Below, piece by piece: positions 9,020-18,326 of a stretch of 20,577 nucleotides of DNA. Source of the stretch: Larix sibirica (lineage: Eukaryota; Streptophyta; Pinopsida; Pinales; Pinaceae); NCBI GenBank assembly GCA_004151065.3, contig NWUY0300001364.1, forward strand, positions 8,108 to 28,684, written 5' to 3'. The position numbers and the translations under genes were made by a program. Within the stretch, counting starts at the first letter, position 1, and the number at the start of each line of letters is the position of its first letter. The notes under the pieces were generated by a model that made no database searches, was not told the DNA's origin, and worked only from the letters and a program-made list of their open reading frames with translations.

Positions 9020-9480
9020 TGCATCAGTGCATCTTCTTGTGATTAATGCATTGATATCATGGTGCTCAAGTAATAATAAATACCAATGCTTTATATATAG
9101 CATTCTCACTTGTGCTATTATGTATACCAAGTGCACCGAAGCCCACAAGAAATGGCAATTCAATGGAAATTATCATCATCGCTAAATTTACATGACACAA
9201 CGATGGAGAGCATAATGTAAGCATCGATGTGTATTTGTAAATCGTATGCACTGGTTTGTTTAACAAGGATAATAAGCATTGGTGATTTATAACACAAATA
9301 TGCACAGGGAATTCATATTTAAATAAAAAGCATCAATGCATACAATTTAAATTGCATTCACTGGTGCGTGTATGTTTAAAACACACTAGTGTTTGGTTTT
9401 TTACGATGCACTGGTGCATACAATTTAAATTTTATGCACCAGTTTGTGTATGTTTAATAAGCACATGTGCATTCACATTA
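9020..9480. repeat. Diverged short repeats built on GCACTGGTGCAT-type palindromic words
   Basis: Variants of GCA(C/T)TGGTG and GCATCA(G/A)TGCAT recur through the stretch. The two clearest copies, about 9329-9392 and 9407-9472, share GCATACAATTTAAATT followed by a GTGTATGTTTAA block and lie roughly 80 bases apart; a weaker copy is near 9212-9290. The second copy contains a perfect inverted repeat, ACTGGTGCAT at 9410-9419 and ATGCACCAGT at 9434-9443. No coding sequence is present. This could be satellite-like DNA or the subterminal repeats of an unidentified transposon. Confidence 0.55.
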
Positions 9481-9545
9481 TTTATGTGCCATGTAAGAAA
9501 ATCCCCTCTATAACCTTCAACCATGCAATTTTTTAAGTTATAATG

Positions 9546-9628
9546 AGCATATGTTACAACCTCCACTAAACCCTCTATTACCAATGGTCATATGTTATAA
9601 CCTCCACCAAACCCTCCAACCATCCAAT
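9546..9628. repeat. Two-copy tandem repeat, 41-bp period
   Basis: CATATGTTACAACCTCCA at 9548 recurs as CATATGTTATAACCTCCA at 9589, each followed by a C-rich AAACCCTC stretch. This is a simple local duplication with a few substitutions. No function is suggested. Confidence 0.6.
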
Positions 9629-10045
9629 TTGTTAAGGCCATGCACATAAAAATTGCCCCCAAACTAGTCAAACCTCTTTTACGATATCTCACTTAATTGT
9701 ATATGCCAACTAATTACAATGGTAAGATAATTACAACAATGAAGGAGATCACTAAAGGTATTTACAATGTAGAGATCACTAGAAGGAGTAAATCTCATGA
9801 GAATCTAAACTATTTTTTGTTGAGGAAACAAGTATTTAATGTGTAAGGTTGTAATCTAGTGGCAAGTTGAAACACTTGCATTACAATAAGCAAGATTATA
9901 TGTTGCACATGCATGTCAATAATATTAAGATATAATGTTTGGTTATAATTTGGGTAAGAAAGAAATTATATGTATCTAGCATTTGCATCAAAATCTATAC
10001 CTTCAAAAAAAGTGATATTATGTTGTAAAACTTGGAATCTAACAA
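9629..10045. other. Unassigned AT-rich intergenic DNA
   Basis: No gene, RNA or boundary sequence can be supported between the 41-bp duplication and the B-box-containing repeats. Confidence 0.5.
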
Positions 10046-10560
10046 TTGAGGCGCAATAGACTTAATGGTTAGCAGGAAAGTTTTGAACTTTCTCCTTTCA
10101 AGTTCAAATCCCCAATGGGAGATTTCCCCATTATATCTTGGTTGGAAGGGTAGGTGTCCCCATTTTGGGACATTACACTTGTTCACATGCATATTCTTAA
10201 ATTTGGGTGACAATCCACAAAAGACTTATATTTATTTAGGAAGTGCATCAAAATAATTAGGAAGTAAGTTTTGCACTTCGGTACACAAATTCAAATCCCC
10301 AATAAGAGATTTCCCATCCCACCTTTGGTTGAAAGAGTAGGTACCCCATTTTGAGAAGTTACACTTGTTCACATGCTTTTTTTGCCACACAAATTCAAAT
10401 ACACAAATTCAAATCCCCAATAGGAGATTTCCCAACGAAAGGATCCCACCTTTGGTTGAAAGAGTAGGTACCCATTTTGAGAAGTTACATTTGTTCACAT
10501 GCTTATTTCTCAATTTAGGTGACGGTCCATGTAAAAAAGACATCCTACTCATCAAAATTT
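10046..10560 (+). repeat. Three diverged direct repeats with tRNA B-box-like motifs
   Basis: Three copies share the core TTCAAATCCCCAATR(G/A)GAGATTTCCC, then a TTGGTTGAAAGAGTAGGT-like block and TTACACTTGTTCACATGC. The cores start near 10103, 10290 and 10408, so the spacing is about 188 and 117 bases; the middle copy is shorter at its 3' end. The first copy also has an A-box-like TTAATGGTTAGCAGG about 40-50 bases before the AGTTCAAATCCC B box, suggesting a tRNA-derived SINE that was later duplicated. The segment GGGACATTACA in copy one also resembles the end of an LTR starting TGTAATGTCCC, so an LTR origin is the main alternative. Confidence 0.5.
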
Positions 10561-11270
10561 GTACCCTTTAAAATAATTTATGAACTATAAGAGCCACACC
10601 TTAATTGTCCATTTTATATATTATTTTATTTTCCCTATGCCCATTAATGTAAGGAATATATATGTTTCACACTGTTTTTTAAATGAGGGATCCGTATCCA
10701 AAAATAATTAGTATTGACTTTTCAGTATTCCAACTCATCGGAGTAGTTTTTCTTGGAAGTTTACATGTCTTTTTCCTGTACCAACTCACATTTTTCTTGG
10801 AAGTTTACATTTAATTTTTCCATATCAATTTATAATGGTAAAAAATAATAATTATCCATTTTGACACTTCCAAAGGAAAATTTATAGCTTAAAATCAATA
10901 TTAATGACTAATAATAACATGGAGAGAGTAAATTAAATAATTTTTTAGTTGAAGTGATATTTTACAATGCATTTTAAGATTAAGTGCATTATTAGGTTTT
11001 GCTATCCATTTTAGGGTATTTAAATCAAATCTAGAATATTCCCCCACATTTAAAACCAAATCCATAGGAGTGGATATGTTCAACCCGCAAATTTAAATCT
11101 CAACGGCTCTGTTTTTATTTTCAAAAAACGCCGCAAAGATTTGGAGGAGACACAATCCGCAGATTCATCCGCACGAATCTCTACAACATAAATGCTTAAA
11201 TTTAAACGAAGAATCCTTCTAAAATTCTGGAACTCCATTTCCGTTCATTTCTCTGCTGTTTTTCTTCTTC
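10561..11270. other. Unassigned AT-rich DNA upstream of the SPRY gene
   Basis: No coding sequence is visible. A TTTTTCTTGGAAGTTTACAT segment appears twice (near 10747 and 10792), a short direct repeat. Towards 11100 base composition becomes more GC-rich, which may mark the start of the gene's promoter region. Confidence 0.45.
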
Positions 11271-11667
11271 AATAAATGGATTCGTTTCGGTTAGTTGACT
11301 CGGCTCGGGTTCGATTCGAAAGGAATTTCTACAGACGTTTTATTTAAGAGTTCAGAAGTGAGACGTCTCAAACGTTTCAATCTCCCTCTGGTCAAAAATT
11401 GGGTGACTGCTTGTAAAATCAAATGCATTCGTCAGTTGAGCTGTAGTCCAGCGCTTAATTGATGGGATTTTTTCGTGACTTGTACAGATTTGACTTTCAA
11501 TGGATGGTGTTCCTTGCCTGGGATTTCTCATGTTGACATTTGACATGTTGTAGGAGTGATAATCCATCAACTCCAACCAACATGTTAGAAGAGTGATGAT
11601 CCATTAGCCAAACCCTAATAGCTAATAGATTCAGGTAGGGGATAGAAGTATTACAAAAAAAAATCAA
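11271..11667 (+). promoter_or_regulatory. Probable promoter/5' leader of the SPRY gene
   Basis: A weak TATA-like string (TTTATTTAAG, about 11339-11348) lies some 320 bases before the start codon, so the intervening stretch could be the 5' UTR. An in-frame TAG at 11626-11628 shows that the coding frame cannot extend upstream through this DNA. The leader contains a two-copy tandem duplication: ACATGTTGTAGGAGTGAT (11543) and ACATGTTAGAAGAGTGAT (11580), 37 bases apart. No transcript data support the exact start. Confidence 0.3.
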
Positions 11668-14509
11668 ATGGATATAAACGTCCTGGTTCTCATAATCGTT
11701 TCCATCATTCTCTTCTTTATCCTATGCTGTGGCCCTCTCTGGTGCATCTTCTGCGCAGCCTTCCATTTCCTGTCAATAAGAGAGAAAACATTACGGGAGC
11801 GAAGAGCCAGCTTTGCAAGGCAATGGAGAGCACAGAATCCTATCGTTGCCTTTGATTGTGCAGACGATTGGATCAATGCAGGCAAGGGCTGGGAAGCTTG
11901 GCATTTCAAATTCTCTGGACTTCCCGACGAATTCAATGGACTCAGCACCGAAACCTTTCAGTCCCCAGAGCCTCTGATTGCATTAAATTCGTGTGGTCTG
12001 CAGGAAGTTAATTTCAATCCCTTGATTGGCTACAGGAGAAAACCACAGTCAGTTCAGTGCTTTCTTCCTCTAATCCATGGCAATGAGGATATGGGCTTTA
12101 GGGTTGCTTGTAACTATTTTGAGGTTTCCATAGTTGCCTACAGACCCAATGAGAAGAAGAAGAAGAAGAGTGCTGGGATTGTTGATGGCAATTTGGCTAT
12201 TGGGATGGCTAGAAGACCGACCCCTCCTTTCAGATTGCCTGGTCTAGATGCTACTTCGATTGGATTTCATTCTAAGGGGGGCGAGATCTTCAATGGAGAT
12301 GAAGGAGAAGTATGTTCTTTCGGCAATCCCTGGAATAGAATCGGAGCCACCGTGGGTTGTGGATATGATATTAACCAAGGAGTTTTTTATTTTACTCAAA
12401 ACAATAGTCCTCCCGTGTTCACTGAATTTGGAGATGGAGATAGTATTGAGAATCGTATGTTCCCCACCATTGGAGCCGACTGCGATGTGACTGTGGTTGT
12501 CAACATGGGGCAGAATAGCTTTAAATGCATGCCTGCTATAATTTCAAAGCAAGCCCAATTCTACAACCCAGGTAAGGGATTTATTAGCCTTGATGCTTTG
12601 GTTATTGCTTATTGTTAGTTCTTACATGTTTACCATACTGATCTAAAATTGTCATAAATAAACCATGGATAGATAACAAACACAGGACATATAGTCTCGC
12701 TCACGGTGGGCAACTCTCCATCTCCCCCACATATGCTGCAAAGAACCTCACTTCTCCCTGTGAAACTAGCAATCCAAGCCATCCAAGAATAGATCCATTT
12801 TAAGGGAAAACTAGCAATCCAGGCCATCTAAGAATGAATCCATGTTAAGGCGGATCAAGCATAGATCCATGTTAAGCTCAGGGGAACCAAGGCTTACCCA
12901 TCTGCAAGGATCCAAGCACATATCCTTCTTAACCTCAGATTTATCTATCTTGATTCTTAACCTTGGTTCTATCTATCTTGATGCTTAACCTTCAATCTGT
13001 TATGTAGAGACAGATGGGTATCAAATTCTTGAGGTAACAATCTCAAAGTTTCTCTATCTTGAATCTTAACCTTGAATCTGTTAACACAGGTGCAGAGATG
13101 GGTATCAAATTCTTAAAGGTAACAATGTCAAGGTAACACAGCAAACAAATATTCGTTTTTGATAAGGAGCATAAAAATTGCTGCCTCAAGGAATTTGGTA
13201 GGACAAGGGGGAATCCACAGAGGTAGTGCCCCCACTACTAACATAATAGGATAGGATTGGTTGTGAGGCCATTATGTTTCCTGCCCCAGCCTTCCCTTCC
13301 AGGCCTCTATGTGCTCTATATGCATGTCAGTGTAAATAATAACAGTGCTATACGTCTATCTATGTTAATTCTTAACCTTGAATCTGTTGAAAAAGATACA
13401 GAGATGGGTATCAAATTCTTAAAAGGTGACACTGCGAAAATAAATTCTGGGAGGAACTTGATGAGGAGCATAAATATTGCTGCCTCAAGGAATTTGATAG
13501 GTCTGCTGAGGAGTCCATAGAGGTAGTGGCCTCCATACTAACATAATAGGATTACTTGTGGGGTGATTATGTTTCAAGGCTCAGCTTTCCACTCCAGGGC
13601 TCTATGTGCATGTGAGTGTAAATAAATTAATAATAACATGTATAATAACAGTGGGATACACCTATCTATCTTGATTCTTAACCTCAAAATTTGTTAACAC
13701 AGACATGGATGGGTATCAAATTCTTGAAGCTAACAATCTCAGCCTTTTTGCAGTGCTAAAACACTGCAAAATAAATATTCCCGAGGAATTTGAAAGACCA
13801 CTGTCGTGGACTCCCTATTAATTTTAATATATTTGGTTATGGGGTGATTATGTTTGTTGTCTCAGCCTTCCCATCCATCCTCTATATGCTGTGTGCATGT
13901 GAATGTAATTATTAATATGAATAACAACAGTGTGATACCCCTATCCTATGGGGTACTGGAATAGTTTCTGAGACTATAAAATCTCCTTCCTTCCCTTATG
14001 CCTGAACCAGTGTTATGATGAATGCATATATTGTAAATGGTGTCTATTATATTCTAAGATTAAAACCCCATGTGGCTGATCAGGTAAGTAAATTTGATGT
14101 GTTTACAGGACATGCAAAAACATACAGAAGGGATTCAACATGCAGAAGGGATTTTGCAGAAACATGTACCAAGGATTCTAGCCCTGCATTTACAGTGCTT
14201 GTTGAAGCTAATGATTCTCTGAATACTACAAGGCAAGAGGATGAGGATTGTTCTCTATCAATCATGGACAAACAAGTGCAGACATACCCTTCTTGCATTA
14301 TAGATAGAAAAGTGCAGACTACTTTTATAAACGAAGAGGCACTGCAATCTCATGTTTATCCTGTTAATGAAGCCCAAAGTTCCAATGCAGAGCAAATATG
14401 TACTATGGTCTCTGAATTCGATGGACTAGTGAATGGATGCCAAATACCTAATATTGTATCTTCATGCAATATGGCAATCCATGACAAAATATCTATTTCC
14501 ATCTGCTGA
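11668..14509 (+). CDS. Membrane-anchored SPRY-domain protein, two exons
   Basis: Exon 1 is 11668-12571 and exon 2 is 14109-14509, joined by a phase-1 intron with donor CCCAG|GTAAGG and acceptor TTTACAG|GA; the predicted protein has 434 residues. Residues about 4-36 form one hydrophobic, Cys-rich membrane segment followed by a basic stretch (REKTLRERR). Residues about 148-288 form a SPRY domain: NYFEVSI, LAIGMARRP, LPGLDATSIGFHS, GEIFNG, FGNPW, VGCGYD, VFYFTQN and FPTIGAD. SPRY domains are protein-binding folds, so a role as a membrane-tethered interaction protein is inferred; no enzyme is implied. Exon 2 encodes a Cys/Thr-rich tail of unknown role containing KQVQTYP and RKVQTTF. Without splicing, exon 1 would stop at 12618 after 316 residues. 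The earlier acceptor AGs tested (14010, 14058, 14083) each give an immediate stop, which supports 14108. Confidence 0.75.
12763..12852. repeat. Two-copy tandem repeat, 45-bp period, inside the intron
   Basis: AAACTAGCAATCC followed by a GCCATC-AAGAAT block starts at 12763 and again at 12808. A third partial copy, CATAGATCCATGTTAAG, follows at about 12860-12876. It is a local duplication with no coding role. Confidence 0.65.
12930..13945. repeat. Intronic tandem array of about 305-bp units
   Basis: GATGGGTATCAAATTCTT, allowing for small changes, occurs at 13013, 13097, 13403 and 13708. The last three are spaced 306 and 305 bases apart. The full units, starting about 13051, 13355 and 13661, share in order a TTAACCTTGAATCTGTT block, the GGGTATCAAATTC block, a GAGGAATTTG-like block, an ATTATGTTT block and TGCATGTGAGTGTAAAT. 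The third copy is the most diverged and has lost part of its middle. A partial fourth unit of only the first blocks precedes them. All copies lie wholly within the intron. Confidence 0.8.
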
Positions 14510-15115
14510 ATTAGAACCAAACATCTCTGGTGTTACTGTTTTCCTATGCATGCACTGTGTGGAAAGAAGATATTACTGCTGAATAAAACCGAAAACATAA
14601 GGTTGTGATTTCGCCTTTCAATGTAATCAAAGAAGAGCTGCCAACTAATTCTGCATTAAACATGCAGAAATAGCGGCACCGTATTGTATATCCACAATGG
14701 AGCCGAAAGTGGAACGGTTGTAAGTTAAAATGATCTCCTCCTGCTACAGGATTTGAAGAAATCTCTGATTTGTCCTTCCATACCATGATGGTTTTGCTCA
14801 GGCTGGATTTTGAGGAAGTCTAACAAACTTGATTTTCCAACGGATTGGCAGATTCAAGAATTTCGCTCTGTGGGATAGACAGTCTGGCTTTGAATTTGTG
14901 TTGGGCGTAGCCCATTTTGCGCTTACAACTGCCTGCCAGCACCACTTATGAATTGAATCCGGCTTAGAGTAGGCCGCCACACTACTCTTGAATTTGTGTT
15001 TAGTTGGTGATGCAATGCAATGATGTAATGCATTTTCAATCCCATGGAATTCGGCCTGGTAATGCATATTGCTTGGACTCCGGATTAGAATTTGGAGTTG
15101 TAATTTTGTATATTC
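14510..15115 (+). other. Probable 3' UTR and downstream region of the SPRY gene
   Basis: The stop codon at 14507-14509 is followed by a canonical poly(A) signal, AATAAA at 14582-14587. Base composition stays higher in GC than the surrounding intergenic DNA to about 15110, so some transcripts may extend further. Open frames here on the minus strand resemble no known protein and are treated as chance. Confidence 0.4.
14582..14587 (+). terminator. Poly(A) signal AATAAA
   Basis: This is a canonical hexamer 73 bases after the predicted stop codon of the SPRY gene, on the coding strand. Plant signals are loose, so its use is likely but unproven. Confidence 0.4.
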
Positions 15116-15856
15116 AGGGAGGAAAGCTTTAAGGTATATTTCAAAGTTAAATTTTGTATTAGTTTATAGAGGTATATATTTCTTCTCCCCCCTGCGGATT
15201 CGAACTTGCCACATCCATGAAGGAAATACTTGTTCCTAACTGTTAAATTCTACATGTTATACTCCTAAACAATTGTTTATAACAAACATAGCTAGAAATT
15301 TAACTGGATAACTAACAAGTAGTTAGAGTTGCAGAGTAGGGTTTTATAAAACACTCTGTCTTTCTCAAAAAGAATGAAGGCTTGGCTTTATTGATTCTGC
15401 CACATTACTCCCTTTGATTGAAAAGTATATGATATCAGAAGTCTTCTAGGAACTTTTGGGCCAATTGCTTAGCATTGATCCCTATATTAGGAACAAGGTT
15501 CTCTTTCTTTTCATAATCTCAGGTTTGTGGTAGAAGGATCATCATAGTGCTTTTTTCACCCATAAATTAATTATGAAGGTACCGACACAAAGCTCTAACT
15601 CATGCATCTAGTAACTGGAAGTGGATTTGGTAGAAGCATGCCAGGTTTTGCTAAAATGTAATTCATAGGAGTCTTGCCTACAAATCTATATTTTGCCTAG
15701 ATATGGCTAGATGATGGGAAACACATAGAAACTAGGTAGGGGAGCATAGAGATGATGTTGAACATATTTTTGTGGTTGCAAAAGGTCAAGCAGATTAAGA
15801 GCCTAATCCAATTGTCATAAATTATATAATTCATCAAAATATAAACACTTATCTTT
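15116..15856. other. Intergenic DNA with one tRNA-like fragment
   Basis: Apart from the B-box-containing fragment listed at 15185-15265, nothing in this stretch can be assigned. There are no long open frames or paired repeat ends. Confidence 0.45.
15185..15265 (-). mobile_element. tRNA-like SINE fragment
   Basis: On the minus strand a B-box-like AAGTTCGAATCCGC (plus positions 15194-15207) is preceded by AATTTAACAGTTAGGAACAAG-like sequence (15229-15249). The layout resembles the first unit of the repeats at 10046-10560, where TTAATGGTTAGCAGG precedes AGTTCAAATCCC. The fragment is too diverged to be a working tRNA. Its ends are unknown. Confidence 0.35.
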
Positions 15857-15943
15857 TGTAAAACACTAAGATACAAAAACAAAACATATTGCTACACATT
15901 TTTTACCCTTTATCCTCAATTAGGCACCATTCATGTTTGTGGT

Positions 15944-15953
15944 ACTCCCCCTT
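15944..15953 (-). other. Polypurine tract of the non-coding retroelement
   Basis: The minus strand reads AAGGGGGAGT, preceded by GGATTTC. Tracts of this form immediately precede the 3' LTR in plant copia-type elements and prime plus-strand DNA synthesis. The LTR that should follow is reduced to a short remnant. Confidence 0.5.
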
Positions 15954-16141
15954 GAAATCCTCTCATACACACTATAGAGGACAACATGATTCCACCTCTT
16001 GCACACCATTCCCCTATGTGATATCTAATTCCAATAGTTGGATTTACATATTGTGGTCATGGATGGCTTAGCATCCTTAGGAGTTCATCTACTAGCTAAA
16101 CATATCGTTGGTTAAAAAAAGGGATACAATGTCATCGGTTA

Positions 16142-16207
16142 ACACCTCATCCTAACAACTTGGACTCTTGTGGATGACACCTCATGCTAACAACTTAGAC
16201 TCACCCT
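16142..16207. repeat. Two-copy tandem repeat, 35-bp period
   Basis: ACACCTCATCCTAACAACTT at 16142 recurs as ACACCTCATGCTAACAACTT at 16177, each followed by GGACTC or AGACTC. It is a small duplication in the interior of the LTR element. Confidence 0.6.
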
Positions 16208-17135
16208 AATCCATTCTACACTACTTTCTCTACTACAATTCCAATGGTAAACACCATACTACACGATCCCTCATTTGCACTCATTGAAACCTTTTACAAA
16301 GACTTTGTGTAAACACTATGTGCACAAGATTTCACCAAAGACATGACGCCCTCCACTATCAACCTAGTTTGACTAGCTCATGTGACCAATTACAATTGCA
16401 AGCCAAAATGAGAAAACCGATGTTTTTACAATATAGGGACACATATCACTACTCACTAAGTCAATGTGGATAAGGTATTCCAAGATCACACTAAATACGA
16501 CAAGACTTATACCTTTATTCAATATGTTGGGCCTTTCTCTTTTCAAGATGGTGTTAGCTACACATGGGGTTTTGTAGAAGCTCCTTTGACTTCATTGACC
16601 AGCATAACCTATGGATAACCTTATCATTGTTTCTTTGGAATTGCAATTCAATGGGTCATGCCAAAGCTCAAATGTCATGCCACGGGCTACATACTCCATT
16701 CCATGATTCCTTAAATCATGAGAATGCCTCTTGTGCTTTCCATGTTCATGAATGTTCATGCAAGCGTGAGCACTTCACCACACATCATCAAAGTTTTCTT
16801 TGCTTAGCATATTCAAGTCATTACCTAGTACCTCAATCTATGCACTTGAAGATATTGGACACAAACATCTGCCATACAAGAACAAGTTGATTTCCACACT
16901 TTGGGAGTCCATCTTACAATGAGGACTTCACATAACTACAACCAATTAATGCTTCACCCAGTAATTTTCCCATAGGTATGTTACGATTATTCTTCACAAC
17001 ATGATTGCACCCTCAATATGTCAGAGACTCTCTTTAATGCATCAATTGGATTCTATGACCAACCCTTGGAAAATCCTACAAACACCAGCTCGGTTGCACC
17101 CTCGATGAGTTGAACTATAGCTCAATATGCACACA

Positions 17136-18207
17136 AGCATGGAGCATCCACTCCACAAATTGTCTTCAAGTAGCTCTGTCAACATTGCAAATTATAATAG
17201 CTTACACACCTCTCAAAGAAACAACAAGATTAACCTATTTTCCATGTCTTCAATGGCATTGGCAGATCCACCCTCATTCTAGTTGACAATTTCTTTCATG
17301 ACCTCTTCATTATCTTCATTCTCCTGCTAATTGTAGGTTGTCTACCTCCAACATTGTAGAAGATGCATCAAGGCTTTCACAAGCCTTCCTTGTGAACAAG
17401 AAGTCAACACTTGCCATTTGACACCACCTCAATCTAGTCGACAATTTCTTTCATGATCTCAAATTCGTTGTCTTCCTTTCCTTACTAATTGTTGGTTGTC
17501 TACCTCCAACATTGTAGAAGGTACATCAAGGCTTTCACAAATCCATCATTGTGAATAACAAATTGACAAGGCCAAATCTACACTTTGTTGCAAACAAACA
17601 CAACACATGCTACTACACGCCTAACGCATCCTCTAAACACTAGCTTGGGCAACACAATGAAACATTATTGCAATGTTACACCAAGAAAACAAATGCTCTG
17701 CAACAAGAGAACATTGTGCAAGCATGGAGCATACATTCCATAAATTTTCTTCCAATAGCTTTGTTAGCATTGCAAATTACAACAACTTACACACCTCTTG
17801 GAACAAAAACAACAATCACCTATTTTCCATGCCTTCAATAGCATCATTAGATCCACCTTCAATCTAGTCGATAATTTCTTCCATTTCCTTTTTGTTATCT
17901 TAATTCTCCTACTAATTGCAAGTTGTTTGCCTCCAACACTATAGAAGCTACATCAAGCATTTCACAAAGTTGTCCTTGTGTACAAGAAGTCAACACTTAT
18001 CTAGCGGTCAACACTTACTATCTCACACCACGCTAGAAAACTATAGTCACAAGGCTAGATCTACACTTTGTTGCAAACAAACACAACACATGCTACTACA
18101 GGCCTAACACATCCTCTAAACACTACAACTTGGGAAACAAAACCACACAATATTGTAATGTTACACCAAGAAAACAAATGATTTGCAACAAGAGAATACT
18201 TTGCAAC
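17136..18207. repeat. Large tandem duplication inside the LTR element
   Basis: Copy one (17136-17720) and copy two (17721 to about 18207) both begin AGCATGGAGCAT and end with an AAGAAAACAAATG...TTTGCAACAAGAGAA-type block, 585 bases apart. Copy one has an extra internal duplication: a block starting CTAGT(T/C)GACAATTTCTTTCA occurs at about 17279 and 17435, and it is present once in copy two. Sequence identity between copies is high but visibly aged. No protein is encoded. Confidence 0.75.
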
Positions 18208-18314
18208 CTGCTCTTCCTAAACTACATCTAGGACTCTCTCTATTATATATAGGAGTATAAATCGTGGGCTCTCATTTTCTCGGGCACTCTCATCAGGGAG
18301 ACAAGCCCAAACTA

Positions 18315-18326
18315 GCTTTGATACCA
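18315..18326 (-). promoter_or_regulatory. Primer binding site for initiator methionine tRNA
   Basis: The minus strand reads TGGTATCAAAGC immediately after the LTR's terminal CA. This is one base away from the TGGTATCAGAGC primer site used by most plant copia elements, complementary to the 3' end of initiator Met-tRNA. It is the strongest single mark orienting this retroelement. Confidence 0.65.

Larger units (their letters stand above)
12572..14108 (+). other. Intron of the SPRY gene
   Basis: The 1,537-bp intron begins GTAAGG and ends TTTACAG. It holds a 45-bp duplication near its start and a 305-bp tandem array across its middle. A second consensus donor, CAG|GTAAGT, lies at 14081-14089, only 25 bases before the acceptor. 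No protein-coding sequence can be supported inside the intron. Confidence 0.65.

Noticed and set aside
9020-9630. CRISPR-like array
   Set aside because: The repeats are diverged, of irregular spacing and in a plant-like context, with no identical repeats or unique spacers.
11664-11948. Minus-strand frame opposite the start of the SPRY gene
   Set aside because: It is antisense to a well-supported exon and has no recognisable domain.
12248-12490. 80-codon open frame inside the SPRY exon
   Set aside because: It is a shifted-frame shadow of the SPRY coding sequence with no motif of its own.
12572-12618. Read-through of exon 1 to a stop at 12618
   Set aside because: The added residues follow a strong GTAAGG donor after the SPRY domain ends, and an in-frame second exon exists. 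Intron retention is possible but is not the main form.
14544-15067. Two minus-strand frames downstream of the SPRY gene
   Set aside because: They have no domain and no splice or start support. The sequence is better explained as 3' UTR and flank.
16564-16890. 108-codon plus-strand frame
   Set aside because: It lies in the non-coding interior of a minus-strand LTR element, resembles no gag or pol protein, and has the His/Cys-rich composition of chance translation.
17673-18107. Short plus-strand frames with repeated sequence
   Set aside because: They fall within tandem repeat copies and change frame between copies, so they are not conserved as protein.
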